Shown: positions 1 through 9,390, counted from the first letter of the stretch. The stretch: DNA of 64,000 nt from Paraburkholderia bannensis NBRC 103871 (GCF_000685015.1 NZ_BAYA01000009.1:1-64000), one strand, 5' to 3'. Made by a program: numbers and translations. Notes: generated by a model from the sequence alone, not told the origin.

Positions 1-490
1 AGTAGATGAGGCCCTGAAGGACTTCCTCAACGATCTCGATAACGGATTTTCTCTGGAAAATCCGGTAATCAGTCGACTTTCCAGGCAATGCAATCCACGG
101 CTGGATCACCACCGCGTACTGGCACTGGCGGTTCAGGCGCTTGAGGAAGCGCGCCTCGGTCACGATGCCGGAAATCTCGCGCGCGCCCGCGCCGATGTTC
201 ATCGCCCCCGCAACCGCACCCATGCCCTCCAGTTCAATCGTGACGGTCAGTTCCGTGCCGATGAGTGCCTTCATGTCGAGGGACGCGGCCTCTATTTCAG
301 GCACGCCAAGCGACGTGGTCAGGATCAGGTCGTACTGGCATACGGTGGAAAGCCGTTCCTCGCCCTTGATGGCGCTGAGCACGAAGACCGGTTCGCCATC
401 GGCCTGTTCGGGCAGCGCGGGGCCGGTCACGGTCATGGTGCGTTTCTGGGCGCCGGGCCACCACGCGCCAAAGATGTTTTTGTTCTTCAT
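1..490 (-). CDS. vgrG: Type VI secretion tip protein VgrG, N-terminal part (cut by window edge)
   Basis: The reverse strand from the ATG at 490 reads open for 163 codons to the window edge. The product starts MKNKNIFGAWWPGAQKRTMT and contains the VgrG N-domain pattern: 'LSAIKGEERLSTVCQYDL' near residue 40, an 'ISGIVTEARFL' strand near 105, and 'DYRIFQRKSVIEIVEEVL' near 145. VgrG trimers form the spike at the tip of the type VI secretion tube and carry effectors. An in-frame TGA lies 24 bases upstream and GGGAGG sits 9 bases before the ATG, so the start is firm. The C-terminal needle and any effector extension lie outside the window, so its cargo class cannot be judged. Confidence 0.85.
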   Translation of the reverse strand, partial: MKNKNIFGAWWPGAQKRTMTVTGPALPEQADGEPVFVLSAIKGEERLSTVCQYDLILTTSLGVPEIEAASLDMKALIGTELTVTIELEGMGAVAGAMNIGAGAREISGIVTEARFLKRLNRQCQYAVVIQPWIALPGKSTDYRIFQRKSVIEIVEEVLQGLIY

Positions 491-561
491 GCCGGGTAGC
501 CTCCCGGCTTGCGGTCACACAGGTAGACAACGAGGCGGACAACGTGAAACGGGCGACGCAT
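487..561 (-). CDS. 24-residue upstream ORF translationally coupled to vgrG
   Basis: An ATG at 561 preceded by AAAGGAG opens a 24-codon frame, MRRPFHVVRLVVYLCDRKPG plus four residues. Its TGA overlaps the vgrG ATG as ATGA. The ribosome site is stronger than many in this window and the overlap is the usual arrangement for translational coupling. I recognise no family. It may be a leader peptide rather than a working protein. Evidence is the site and the overlap only. Confidence 0.4.
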   Translation of the reverse strand: MRRPFHVVRLVVYLCDRKPGGYPA

Positions 562-746
562 GGAGCCAGCTCCTTTGCTTTGATCGTTATTGCTGCGGGA
601 TACCGGTGTGCAGGAAGAAAGCGGCCACGGAACTGTAAATCTCCATCGCGCCAGACAGGCGGCCCATCAGAAAAATCCGAAACAGGAGCTTCGCCTGCGC
701 GCAGAACCGGATTACTTTGATTCAGTTCAGGTCAGCGGCTGCTGCC

Positions 747-773
747 GCGCGTGCGCGTGCGCGTGCGCGTGCA
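747..773. repeat. Hexanucleotide tandem repeat (GCGTGC)n
   Basis: About four and a half copies of a GTGCGC-type hexamer lie in the non-coding stretch between the vgrG leader ORF and the phage-like gene remnant. No frame through it looks like a gene. Such tracts are slippage-prone. Confidence 0.7.
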
Positions 774-831
774 GTCAAGACACCGCGTATGGGCTCGAAC
801 AAGGATCAATCTACAAAAGGACGGTCATGGA

Positions 832-990
832 TAGGCAAAGCCGACATCGTCCGGCGCGATGTGGACTTGGCGCGGGCCAGAATGTGTCGCTCCTAGCCCT
901 CGTCCTTTGCCGTTACCAACACCTTGCGTGCGAGCGCGCAGAAGGCCTGGGAGCCAATCACGTGCTCCAGCACGCCGTCGCCGCCGACAC
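832..990 (-). pseudogene. Frameshifted fragment of a phage/plasmid-type AAA ATPase (RepA- or primase-helicase-like)
   Basis: Reading down from 990, one frame gives GDGVLEHVIGSQAFCALARK then VLVTAKDEG before a TAG at 895-893. A shifted frame resumes with 'RHILARAKS', and a further one-base shift gives 'IAPDDVGFAY'. Put together this matches the end of the ATPase core in phage and plasmid RepA or primase-fused AAA proteins: a GS-x-AF-x-x-x-AR-x-VLV block followed by RAKSNI-x-PD-x-x-GF-x-Y. There is no start, at least two frame disruptions and a stop, so it is a dead fragment. It is likely a relic of an integrated element beside the secretion locus. The family match is from memory. Confidence 0.5.
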
Positions 991-1101
991 TTCGAGAAAC
1001 GGCCGCGCCCTGACGCGAATAAAAACCAGGTCGCCGACTTCGAGCAGCGTCGCCGCATTCAAGCTGACGCTGGAATGGCGATGTTCAGCAATGGAAATCA
1101 T
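991..1101 (-). pseudogene. 5' remnant of a permuted papain-like (YebB/YiiX-type) enzyme
   Basis: From the ATG at 1101 the reverse strand encodes MISIAEHRHSSVSLNAATLL followed by EVGDLVFIRVRARPF. This resembles the opening of permuted NlpC/P60-like enzymes, where a GDLVFIR strand precedes the catalytic 'WxxHVG' segment. Homology ends near 991, before the catalytic residues, where the sequence becomes the phage-type ATPase fragment; the fused frame stops at 958. It therefore looks like a gene truncated by a recombination breakpoint. The family call is tentative. Confidence 0.4.
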
Positions 1102-1229
1102 CGGGAATCCCGTTGGGTCTGGTTGCAAAGAACGCATTCTTGCGCTTCGCATCCCAGCCCACCGATCCCGACAAATTCGCTCAAAAAAGCACCACCACAA
1201 GTATCGAAATCCGATACCGCAATGCAACC

Positions 1230-3248
1230 CTAAGGATGCCGAATATAATCCACCAGCGCGACCGTATACTCATCCGGCTTGCGATCCACAAGACTCACCA
1301 GAATCGCCGCCAGAAACCCCGCGGGCACGCCAAACACCCCCGAACTAATAGGCTCGATGCCAAACCACCGCGCCCCTTCAAAACCCGTCAGTTGCGTAAA
1401 GAACGGATAAGTCGAAACGATGTAATACACGCACACAGCCAGCCCGGCCACCATGCCCGCCACTGCGCCCAGCCGCGTCGTCCGCTTCCAGAAGACACCC
1501 AATACCAAAACCGGAAACAAACTCGAAGCCGCCAGCGAAAACGCCGCGCCCACCAGAAACAGAATATTCCCCGCATTGAGCGAAGCGACCCACGAAGCAA
1601 ATAGCGCCACGCCCAGCAGCAAAATCTTCGACATCGTCACGCGCCGCTGACTCGACGCATTGGGATCGACCATGTGGTAATACACGTCGTGCGAAAGCAC
1701 ATTCGAAATCGTCAGCAGCAAGCCATCGGCGGTGGACAGCGCCGCCGCCAGTGCCCCCGATGCAATCAATCCCGACATCACATAAGGCAGCCCCGCAATT
1801 TCCGGCGCGGCCAGCACCACCATATCGGGCTGCATCTGGATATCGCTCCAGTGCACAATGCCGTCGCTATTCACATCGGAAATACCGATCATGTACGGTT
1901 CGATACGCCGCCACTGCATGACCCAATGCGGCAAGTCGTCGAAGTGCTGCCCGACCAGGTGCGAAAGAATCTCGAACTTGATCAGCACCGCCAGCACTGG
2001 CACGGTCAAATAAAACAGCGCGACAAAAAACAGCGTCCACCCCACCGACCGCCGCGCCGACGCCACCGAAGTCGTCGTGTTATAGCGCGTGAGAATATGC
2101 GGCAGGCTCGCGGTTCCCAATGACAGACACAACAACAGCGACAAAAAATTACGCTCGTGAATGCGCCGCGCGTCGTCGCTTTCGGCGGGAAACGGTTCGT
2201 GCATCGGCACGGGCGGCGTGGCGCGCGCGAGCAGGTCGTCGCGACGCTGCGTCCACGCCGCGCGCGCGGCTTCCGCGTCGCGCGGGAAATGCGCGACCTC
2301 GCGTTCGAGCGAATCGATATCGCGCAGTGGCCCATTGTGGCGGCGCAAGTCCGCGAGCGAATCGACCAGGCGCGTCTTCTCCTCCACGTACGACTGCGGC
2401 AGCGCATCCAGACGCGACTGCCACAGCGCCGCACGGTGGCGATATTCCTCGCGCACGTTCGCTTCGGCGCCCGAATCGCGCACATCGCGTTCGAGCGTTT
2501 CCACGCGCTGCATGACCTTGCCGTAATCGAATTGCGGCACCCAGCCGAGCCCATCTCGATGCGCGATCAACGACACCGGAATCAGAATCGCCGCGATCAG
2601 GATGATGTATTGCGCGACCTGCGTCCACGTGACGGCACGCATGCCGCCCAGGAACGAACACACAAGAATGCCGGCCAGCCCGCAGAAAATGCCGATCGCA
2701 AAGTCCACGCCGATAAACCGCACGGCAATCAGTCCCACGCCCTGGATCTGCGCGACCAGATACACGAACGAGCAGAGTATCGTCGCAAGCACCGCCAGCG
2801 CGCGCACGAGATTGCTGGAAAAGCGCGTGCCGAGAAAATCCGCGATCGTGTAGCGCGCGAGCTTGCGCACATAGGGCGCGAGCAGGAACGCGACCAGGCA
2901 GTAACCGCCCGTCCAGCCCATCAGGTACGCGAGGCCGTCGTAGCCGCTTGCGTAGAGCGAACCCGCGAGGCCGATGAACGAGGCCGCCGAAAGCCAGTCG
3001 GCGGCCGTTGCCATGCCGTTGAACACCGAGGGCACACGCCGCCCCGCGACGTAGTATTCGACGAGATCCGAGGTTCGGGACAACAGGCCGATTACCGCAT
3101 AGACCGCGATCGGCACGAACAGGAACACGTAGCCGATCCACATGCCGGGGCCGGTGACGCGTTCGATGCGCCCCATCACGTAGACGAAGGCCAGAAAGCC
3201 GAGTGTATAGAGCGCGTAGGAGCGGATCAGCCGATGCGCGAGCTTCAT
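1230..3248 (-). CDS. Sodium:solute symporter, VC_2705 type (acetate/monocarboxylate permease-like)
   Basis: The 672-residue protein has about a dozen membrane segments and SSS-family signatures such as 'GWTGGYCLVA' near 111 and 'LSTADGLLL' in the second half. Members of this subfamily pair with a small DUF4212 partner and probably import short carboxylates with Na+. Two features stand out. A charged, hydrophilic, coiled-coil-like insertion spans about 242-345, and an EF-hand-like loop DVNSDGIVHWSD lies at 458-469. The ATG overlaps the DUF4212 stop as ATGA, so the two are coupled. With acs upstream, acetate or a similar acid is the likely substrate, by inference. Confidence 0.88.
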   Translation of the reverse strand: MKLAHRLIRSYALYTLGFLAFVYVMGRIERVTGPGMWIGYVFLFVPIAVYAVIGLLSRTSDLVEYYVAGRRVPSVFNGMATAADWLSAASFIGLAGSLYASGYDGLAYLMGWTGGYCLVAFLLAPYVRKLARYTIADFLGTRFSSNLVRALAVLATILCSFVYLVAQIQGVGLIAVRFIGVDFAIGIFCGLAGILVCSFLGGMRAVTWTQVAQYIILIAAILIPVSLIAHRDGLGWVPQFDYGKVMQRVETLERDVRDSGAEANVREEYRHRAALWQSRLDALPQSYVEEKTRLVDSLADLRRHNGPLRDIDSLEREVAHFPRDAEAARAAWTQRRDDLLARATPPVPMHEPFPAESDDARRIHERNFLSLLLCLSLGTASLPHILTRYNTTTSVASARRSVGWTLFFVALFYLTVPVLAVLIKFEILSHLVGQHFDDLPHWVMQWRRIEPYMIGISDVNSDGIVHWSDIQMQPDMVVLAAPEIAGLPYVMSGLIASGALAAALSTADGLLLTISNVLSHDVYYHMVDPNASSQRRVTMSKILLLGVALFASWVASLNAGNILFLVGAAFSLAASSLFPVLVLGVFWKRTTRLGAVAGMVAGLAVCVYYIVSTYPFFTQLTGFEGARWFGIEPISSGVFGVPAGFLAAILVSLVDRKPDEYTVALVDYIRHP

Positions 3249-3610
3249 GGTTGCGGCGCCTGGCGAGCGTCGCGGATCGCGTCTTCGGCTTCGCGTGCGG
3301 CCTGCAATTCGCGGTCGGCGCGCTGCATCAGCACAATGTAGACGATCACCAGCGCCACGTAGACCAGAATCGCCCCTTGCGCCCCGATGTAAAACGACAG
3401 GCTGAAGCCGGCAAAGCGCACCGTATCGAGCGCGCGCGCAAAGAGTGGCGCGACGAACGACACGGCGAAGCCTATCGTCATCAGCACGCCGATCAGCGCG
3501 AGGTTAAAGCGCCAGTAACGCCGATGCGCGAGCGCCATCGCCCGGCTGACCGGCGGCGGCTCGGGTGCGGGATTGAGGTTGTTGTGCGGTTGGGTGTGTG
3601 GCACGGCCAT
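3245..3610 (-). CDS. DUF4212 small membrane partner of the sodium:solute symporter
   Basis: The 121-residue protein starts MAVPHTQPHN and has a basic 'HRRYWRFNLALIG' segment leading into a membrane helix (about 35-58), then a second helix (about 70-95) and a charged tail. This two-helix layout and position directly before an SSS permease is the hallmark of DUF4212 proteins, presumed accessory subunits of the transporter. The frame stays open further upstream into acs, but the ATG at 3610 clears that gene; no clear ribosome site is seen, and Met25 is an alternative start. It sits 119 bp downstream of acs with a terminator in between. Confidence 0.8.
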   Translation of the reverse strand: MAVPHTQPHNNLNPAPEPPPVSRAMALAHRRYWRFNLALIGVLMTIGFAVSFVAPLFARALDTVRFAGFSLSFYIGAQGAILVYVALVIVYIVLMQRADRELQAAREAEDAIRDARQAPQP

Positions 3611-3680
3611 GCGCCTGTGTAGCAAAAAGGCGCTGGCGCGGCAATTGGGAGGAATGCGAAGGAGACGCGAGCGACCAGGC

Positions 3681-3707
3681 AAAAACGCCGCGCAGCGCGC
3701 GGCGTCC
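3681..3707 (-). terminator. Intrinsic terminator after acs
   Basis: Read on the reverse strand, ACGCCGCGC-GCT-GCGCGGCGT is a 9-bp stem followed by TTTTT. It lies 23-49 bases past the acs stop and should reduce read-through into the DUF4212/symporter pair. Confidence 0.75.
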
Positions 3708-3729
3708 TTGAGCGATTGAGCCAATCCGC

Positions 3730-5712
3730 TTAAAGCGATTCGCCGAGCTGATCGAGAATCGCCGGGTTCTCCAGCGTCGAGACGTCCTGCGTGATCGCCT
3801 CGCCCTTCGCGAGCGAGCGCAGCAATCGGCGCATGATCTTGCCCGAACGCGTCTTCGGCAGGTTCTCGCCGAAACGGATGTCCTTCGGCTTGGCGATCGG
3901 CCCGATTTCCTTGCCCACCCATGCGCGCAGTTCGTTGGCGAGCTTCACGGCTTCGTCGCCATGCGGGCGCGTCGCCTTGAGCACCACGAAGGCCACCACG
4001 GCTTCGCCGGTCGTGTCGTCCGGACGGCCCACGACGGCGGCTTCGGCCACAAGCGGGTTGGCCACCAGCGCCGACTCGATTTCCATCGTGCCCAGGCGGT
4101 GGCCCGAGACGTTCAGCACGTCGTCGATGCGGCCCATGATCGTGAAGTAGCCGCTTTCCTTGTCGCGCACGCTGCCGTCACCGGCGAGATACAGCTTGCC
4201 GCCCAGTTCCTCGGGGAAGTAGCCCGACTTGTAGCGCTCCGGCTGGCCCCAGACGTTGCGGATCATCGCGGGCCACGGGCGCTTGACGACCAGAATGCCG
4301 CCCTGCCCGTTCGGCACGTCCTGGCCGGTTTCGTCGACGATGGCCGCCATGATGCCCGGCAGCGGCAGCGTGCACGAACCCGGCACCAGCGGCGTTGCGC
4401 CCGGCAGCGGCGTGATCATGTGGCCGCCGGTTTCGGTCTGCCACCACGTATCGACGATCGGGCAGCGCTTGCCGCCCACGTTCTCGTAGTACCAGATCCA
4501 CGCTTCCGGATTGATCGGCTCGCCGACCGTACCCAGGATGCGCAGCGACGACAGGTCATAGCTCCTGGGATGCACCTTCGCATCGGCTTCCGACGCCTTG
4601 ATGAGCGAGCGGATCGCCGTGGGCGCCGTATAGAACAGCGTGACCTTGTGCTTCTGGATCATGTCCCAGAAGCGGCCCGCGTTCGGGAAGGTCGGCACGC
4701 CTTCGAACACGACCTGGGTCGCGCCGATCGTCAGCGGCCCGTAGGCGATGTAGCTATGGCCCGTGATCCAGCCGATGTCGGCCGTGCACCAGAAGACGTC
4801 GTCGGGCTTGTAGTCGAACGTCCACTTCATGGTCTGCGCGGCCCACAGCAGATAGCCGCCCGTGCTGTGCTGGACGCCCTTCGGCTTGCCCGTCGAACCC
4901 GACGTATAGAGGATGAAGAGCGGATGTTCCGCGCCCACCGGTACCGGCGCGCAGGTGTCGCTTTCCGCTGCCGCGGCTTCGTGCATCCAGAGGTCGCGGC
5001 CTTCCTTCCACGCGACCTTGCCGCCCGTGCGGCGATAGACGAACACGGTCTGCACGGCGTCGCAGCCGCCCATGGCGAGGGCTTCGTCGGCGATGTTCTT
5101 CAGCGGCAGCGCCTTGCCGCCGCGCATCTGTTCGTCGGCGGTGACGAGCGCGACCGCGCCCACGTCCACCATGCGTTCGTTGAGCGACTTCGACGAGAAG
5201 CCGCCGAACACCACCGAGTGCGTCGCGCCGATGCGCGCGCAGGCCTGCATCGCCACCACGCCTTCCACCGACATCGGCATGTAGATGACGACGCGGTCGC
5301 CCTTCTTCACGCCGCGCGCCTTGAGCGCGTTGGCAAAGCGCGAGACGCGCGCGAGCAGGTCTTTGTAGGTGACGTTGGTGACGGTGCCGTCGTCGGCTTC
5401 GAAGACGATGGCGACGCGCTCACCGTTGCCCGCTTCGACGTGGCGATCGAGGCTGTTGTACGAGGCGTTGAGTTCGCCGTCTTCGAACCAGGTGTAGAAC
5501 GGCGCTTTCGATTCGTCGAGCACCTTCGTGAAGGGCTTTTGCCAGCTCAGCGTTTCGCGCGCGAGACGCGCCCAGAAACCTTCGTAATCGCGTTCGGCTT
5601 CGGCGGCGAGCGCCTTGTAGGCGTCCATGCCGGACACCGTCGCGTTTGCCACCGTTTGCGCGGACGGCGCAAAGACACGATGTTCCTGAAGAACCGATTC
5701 AATCGCAGACAT
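3730..5712 (-). CDS. acs: Acetyl-CoA synthetase
   Basis: The 660-residue enzyme makes acetyl-CoA from acetate, ATP and CoA through acetyl-AMP in the cytosol. Visible are the AMP-binding motif '[10 protein letters not shown]' near 270, the '[10 protein letters not shown]' segment in the middle, and the C-terminal '[11 protein letters not shown]' motif whose lysine (about 625) is the adenylation residue and the usual acetylation control point. A TTG two codons upstream is open, but AAGGGG sits six bases before the ATG at 5712. The symporter pair follows on the same strand, giving a plausible uptake-plus-activation unit for acetate. Confidence 0.97.
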   Translation of the reverse strand: MSAIESVLQEHRVFAPSAQTVANATVSGMDAYKALAAEAERDYEGFWARLARETLSWQKPFTKVLDESKAPFYTWFEDGELNASYNSLDRHVEAGNGERVAIVFEADDGTVTNVTYKDLLARVSRFANALKARGVKKGDRVVIYMPMSVEGVVAMQACARIGATHSVVFGGFSSKSLNERMVDVGAVALVTADEQMRGGKALPLKNIADEALAMGGCDAVQTVFVYRRTGGKVAWKEGRDLWMHEAAAAESDTCAPVPVGAEHPLFILYTSGSTGKPKGVQHSTGGYLLWAAQTMKWTFDYKPDDVFWCTADIGWITGHSYIAYGPLTIGATQVVFEGVPTFPNAGRFWDMIQKHKVTLFYTAPTAIRSLIKASEADAKVHPRSYDLSSLRILGTVGEPINPEAWIWYYENVGGKRCPIVDTWWQTETGGHMITPLPGATPLVPGSCTLPLPGIMAAIVDETGQDVPNGQGGILVVKRPWPAMIRNVWGQPERYKSGYFPEELGGKLYLAGDGSVRDKESGYFTIMGRIDDVLNVSGHRLGTMEIESALVANPLVAEAAVVGRPDDTTGEAVVAFVVLKATRPHGDEAVKLANELRAWVGKEIGPIAKPKDIRFGENLPKTRSGKIMRRLLRSLAKGEAITQDVSTLENPAILDQLGESL

Positions 5713-6048
5713 CGACAACCCCTTGGTGAAGATGAAACGTCAAACTCATGGACGCGTGCGGCATCGTCGATGCCTGCGCGCGCCGTCTCCTGTTTGCCGC
5801 CGCGCCCTCTGCGGCTTGAGCGCGGGCGGCGGTTCTTTGCTGCGGTTCTGTGCTGCCATTCTTTGTTGCGTCCAGCATGGACTCTCGCGCCTGTCCATCG
5901 GTTCGCGTCCGTGCAAGATTAAGCGCCGCAACTTACCCGCTACTTACGCAGCGCACCGATCTGGCGCGCGCCTGGCAACGGTCTCGCGATAGCGACCTCT
6001 TAAACGGCCATTTAGAATGCTAACTGATCTGAGCGCCAGGATTCCAGC
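5713..6048. other. Divergent intergenic region between acs and the EamA gene
   Basis: These 336 bases hold the acs ribosome site and must hold both divergent promoters. No gene with coding character, hairpin terminator or clear operator was found. The last 50 bases before the EamA start are AT-richer. Confidence 0.5.
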
Positions 6049-6942
6049 TTGAACCGTCATTCACTTTTTCTCGTCGCCGCCATGCTGCTCGTGGGCAGCA
6101 ATGTCGGCATCGGCAAAACGATCGTTGCGTATTTGCCCGTTGAGCTGTTCGCGCTGCTGCGTTTCGTGATCGCCCTCGCCGTGCTGTGGCCCCTGCTGCG
6201 CCTTGCGCGCATGCGCCGCGTGAAGCGCGGGGAATGGCTCAATCTGTTCCTGCAGGCGCTCTTCGGTACATTCGGGTTTACGCTGCTGATGCTCGGCGGC
6301 GTGCATCGCACCAGCGCCGTCGCCGCGGGCGTCATCACCAGCACGATTCCCGCCGTGGTCGCGCTGTTCTCGTGGCTGTTCCTGCGCGAGCGCCCCGATG
6401 CGCGCGCCTTCGCGTCGATTGCGCTCGCGATCGCGGGCATTGCCGTCATCAATCTCGCGCATGTCGATGCCAGCGCCGCCAGTCCCGGCTCGTTCGCCGG
6501 CAACCTGATGGTGCTGGGCGCGGTCTGCTGCGAATCGCTCTATGTGATCCTTTCGCGCCGTCTCACGCAGACGCTCGCGCCGCTCGAAATCTGCGCGTAC
6601 ACGCATCTGTTCGGCCTGCTGCTGATGCTGCCGGTGGGGCTGTCCGGCGCGTTCTCGTTCGACTACGCGAGCGTGCCGGCCGGCATCTGGGGCCTCGTGC
6701 TGTGGTACGGGCTGTCGGCCAGCGTGTTCTCGTTCGTGCTGTGGATGATGGGCATCCGTCACGTGCCGGGCAGCATCGCGGGCGTCTTCACGGCCGTGCT
6801 GCCGGTGGCCGCCGCCGTCTACGGCATGGTGTTTCTGGGCGAACGGCCCACGCCCGCGCATGGCGTGGCGCTGGCCTGCGTGGTCGCGGGCATCGCGCTC
6901 GCGAGCTTCAAGGGCAAACGCGTGCCGCCCGTCGCCTCGTGA
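6049..6942 (+). CDS. EamA (DMT superfamily) transporter
   Basis: The 297-residue protein has about ten hydrophobic helices in two similar halves, the layout of EamA drug/metabolite exporters: 'VGSNVGIGKT' early, 'ERPDARAFASIALAIAGIAV' ending the first half and 'GERPTPAHGVALACVVAGI' ending the second. It probably exports a small metabolite, substrate unknown. The TTG start at 6049 follows a modest AGG; the ATG at 6082 (MLLVGSN) is an alternative that would trim the first helix. It stands alone. Confidence 0.85.
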   Translation: MNRHSLFLVAAMLLVGSNVGIGKTIVAYLPVELFALLRFVIALAVLWPLLRLARMRRVKRGEWLNLFLQALFGTFGFTLLMLGGVHRTSAVAAGVITSTIPAVVALFSWLFLRERPDARAFASIALAIAGIAVINLAHVDASAASPGSFAGNLMVLGAVCCESLYVILSRRLTQTLAPLEICAYTHLFGLLLMLPVGLSGAFSFDYASVPAGIWGLVLWYGLSASVFSFVLWMMGIRHVPGSIAGVFTAVLPVAAAVYGMVFLGERPTPAHGVALACVVAGIALASFKGKRVPPVAS

Positions 6943-7155
6943 TGGGGCTTCCGGCGCGTCGTCCTGAAATCGTGTAATGACCCTGAAAGTTTGGCTGTCC
7001 GGATCGCGGCGAAGTGTCGCGCCGACGCGTTACAATAGCGCCCGCCCGGCCCCCTGCGGAGCTGCGGCGCGAACGGCGCGGGCCTTCTGAGACTCGGCGC
7101 GGCGCGCCCGGCGCAGCGTGGGCCTCGCCCGATTTCCGCCCTACGTGAAACGCCC

Positions 7156-7785
7156 ATGTCCGCCGCACGCCCCAAGCCGCCCGCCGCGAAGTCCGCCGCC
7201 CTCGCCCTGCCTCGCCGCCGCATGGGCGTGCTGCCCAGCATCATCTTCATGAGCCGCTGGCTCCAGGTGCCGCTTTACCTGGGCCTGATCGTCGGCCAGA
7301 CGGTCTACTGCGTACTCTTCATCAAGGAAGTCTGGCACCTCGTCACCCACGCGATGTCGCTCGACGAGACGAGCATCATGCTCGCCGTGCTCGGCCTGAT
7401 CGACGTGGTGATGATCTCCAACCTGCTCATCATGGTGATCGTCGGCGGCTACGAGACTTTCGTGTCGCGCATGGGCCTGGAAGGCCATCCCGACGAGCCC
7501 GAATGGCTCGATCATGTGAACGCCGGCGTGCTGAAGGTCAAGCTCGCGATGGCGCTCATCAGCATTTCGTCGATTCATCTGCTGAAAACCTTCATCAACC
7601 CGGACGCCGTTTCGGAGCGCACCGTGATCTGGCAAGTGGCCATTCACATCGCCTTCCTGCTGTCCGCGCTGGTGATGGCCTGGATCGACCGTATCACCAC
7701 GCATACGCATCCCGAGCACTATCACGATCTCGCCGCGCGCCATCCGGTGCCGACGGCGGTGCGCGAGGCTGCTGAAGCAGATTAG
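7156..7785 (+). CDS. UPF0114 (YqhA-type) inner-membrane protein
   Basis: The 209-residue protein has a basic N-tail, then four hydrophobic segments (about 36-60, 75-105, 135-155 and 165-185). The central '[20 protein letters not shown]' stretch is characteristic of the UPF0114/TIGR00645 family, whose role is not established. A TACAAT hexamer at 7031-7036 could be its -10 box. No strong ribosome site precedes the ATG; Met at residue 23 is an alternative. It ends 81 bases before the fumarase gene, so co-transcription is possible. Confidence 0.85.
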   Translation: MSAARPKPPAAKSAALALPRRRMGVLPSIIFMSRWLQVPLYLGLIVGQTVYCVLFIKEVWHLVTHAMSLDETSIMLAVLGLIDVVMISNLLIMVIVGGYETFVSRMGLEGHPDEPEWLDHVNAGVLKVKLAMALISISSIHLLKTFINPDAVSERTVIWQVAIHIAFLLSALVMAWIDRITTHTHPEHYHDLAARHPVPTAVREAAEAD

Positions 7786-7866
7786 ATAGATAGAGCCGGA
7801 CGCCAACCGGCCAGGTCAAAACACAATTCCACAGTTCGAATCACCCCGTCCCCATAGAAGCTAGCC

Positions 7867-9390
7867 ATGACCGTCATCAAGCAGGAAGACCTGATCCAGA
7901 GCGTTGCGGATTCGCTCCAGTACATCAGCTACTACCATCCGCAGGACTACATCGAAGCGCTTGGCCGCGCCTATGAGCTGGAAGAGAGTCCGGCCGCGAA
8001 AGACGCGATCGCGCAGATCCTCACCAACAGCCGCATGTGCGCCGAAGGCCGCCGCCCGATCTGCCAGGACACGGGCATCGTCACGATCTTCGTGAAGGTC
8101 GGCATGGATGTGCGTTGGGACGGCGCGACGATGGGCGTCACCGACATGATCAACGAAGGCGTGCGCCGCGGTTACCTGAACCCGGACAACGTCCTGCGCG
8201 CGTCGATCGTGTCGCCGCCCGAAGGCGGCCGCAAGAACACCAAGGACAACACGCCGGCCGTGATCCACTACGAGATCGTGCCGGGCGACAAGGTCGACGT
8301 GCAGGTCGCGGCCAAGGGCGGCGGCTCGGAAAACAAGTCGAAGTTCGTCATGCTCAACCCGTCCGACTCGATCGTCGACTGGGTGCTCAAGACCGTGCCG
8401 ACGATGGGCGCAGGCTGGTGCCCGCCGGGCATGCTCGGCATCGGCATCGGCGGCACCGCTGAAAAGGCGATGCTGATGGCGAAGGAATCGCTGATGGAGT
8501 CCATCGACATTCAGGACATCATCAAGCGCGGCCCGAAGGACTGGATCGAAGAACTGCGCGTCGAACTGCACGAGAAGGTCAACGCGCTCGGTATCGGCGC
8601 GCAGGGCCTGGGCGGCCTCGCCACCGTGCTCGACGTGAAGATTCACGCAGCGCCGACGCACGCGGCTTCGAAGCCGGTCGCGATGATCCCGAACTGCGCC
8701 GCCACGCGCCACGCCCACTTCGTGCTGGGCGGCTCGGGCCCGGCGAAGCTGGAAGCGCCGTCGCTCGACGCATGGCCGAAGGTCAACTGGGAACCGAACA
8801 CGGAAACCAGCAAGCGCGTCGACCTGAACACGCTCACGCCGGAAGAAGTCGCTTCGTGGACGCCGGGCCAGACGCTGCTGCTCTCGGGCAAGATGCTCAC
8901 GGGCCGCGACGCCGCGCACAAGCGCATCGCCGACATGCTCGCCAAGGGCGAGAAGCTGCCGGTGGACTTCAAGAACCGCGTGATCTATTACGTCGGCCCG
9001 GTCGATCCGGTGCGCGACGAAGTGGTCGGCCCGGCAGGCCCCACCACCGCCACGCGCATGGACAAGTTCACCGACCTGATGCTCTCGCAGACGGGCCTGA
9101 TCTCGATGGTCGGCAAGGCCGAGCGCGGCCCGGTCGCCATCGACGCCATCAAGAAGCACAAGGCGGCGTACCTGATGGCCGTGGGCGGCGCGGCGTACCT
9201 CGTGTCGAAGGCGATCCGCGGCTCGAAGGTCGTGGCGTTCGAAGACCTCGGCATGGAAGCCATCTACGAGTTCGACGTCCAGGACATGCCGGTGACGGTC
9301 GCGGTCGATTCGTCGGGCACGTCGGTTCACAAGACCGGCCCCGCCGAATGGCAGGCGAAGATCGGCAAGATTCCGGTCGCGACGGCTTGA
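7867..9390 (+). CDS. fumA: Fumarate hydratase, class I (iron-sulfur type)
   Basis: The 507-residue enzyme interconverts fumarate and malate in the TCA cycle. Class I fumarases use a [4Fe-4S] cluster, and three spaced cysteines fit its ligands: Cys66 in 'RPICQDTG', Cys185 in 'GAGWCPPGMLG' and Cys277 in 'MIPNCAATRH'. The alpha and beta domains are fused in one chain, as in FumA/FumB. The symbol fumA is used by family; the exact paralogue cannot be decided. The oxygen-sensitive cluster fits its place beside iron-storage genes. A strong terminator follows. Confidence 0.95.
   Translation: MTVIKQEDLIQSVADSLQYISYYHPQDYIEALGRAYELEESPAAKDAIAQILTNSRMCAEGRRPICQDTGIVTIFVKVGMDVRWDGATMGVTDMINEGVRRGYLNPDNVLRASIVSPPEGGRKNTKDNTPAVIHYEIVPGDKVDVQVAAKGGGSENKSKFVMLNPSDSIVDWVLKTVPTMGAGWCPPGMLGIGIGGTAEKAMLMAKESLMESIDIQDIIKRGPKDWIEELRVELHEKVNALGIGAQGLGGLATVLDVKIHAAPTHAASKPVAMIPNCAATRHAHFVLGGSGPAKLEAPSLDAWPKVNWEPNTETSKRVDLNTLTPEEVASWTPGQTLLLSGKMLTGRDAAHKRIADMLAKGEKLPVDFKNRVIYYVGPVDPVRDEVVGPAGPTTATRMDKFTDLMLSQTGLISMVGKAERGPVAIDAIKKHKAAYLMAVGGAAYLVSKAIRGSKVVAFEDLGMEAIYEFDVQDMPVTVAVDSSGTSVHKTGPAEWQAKIGKIPVATA

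Noticed and set aside
1188..1226. GTATCG/CGATAC hairpin as a terminator after the symporter
   Set aside because: The stem is only six base pairs and the T-run is 12 bases away, so it is too weak to list.
590..1348. 252-codon forward frame in the left accessory region
   Set aside because: It runs through the hexamer repeat, over the gene remnants and into the symporter 3' end, with no domain or ribosome site.
2157..3341. Long forward open frame across the symporter gene
   Set aside because: It is antisense to a clear transporter and its Arg/His/Ala-rich product has no domain; this is a GC-rich shadow.
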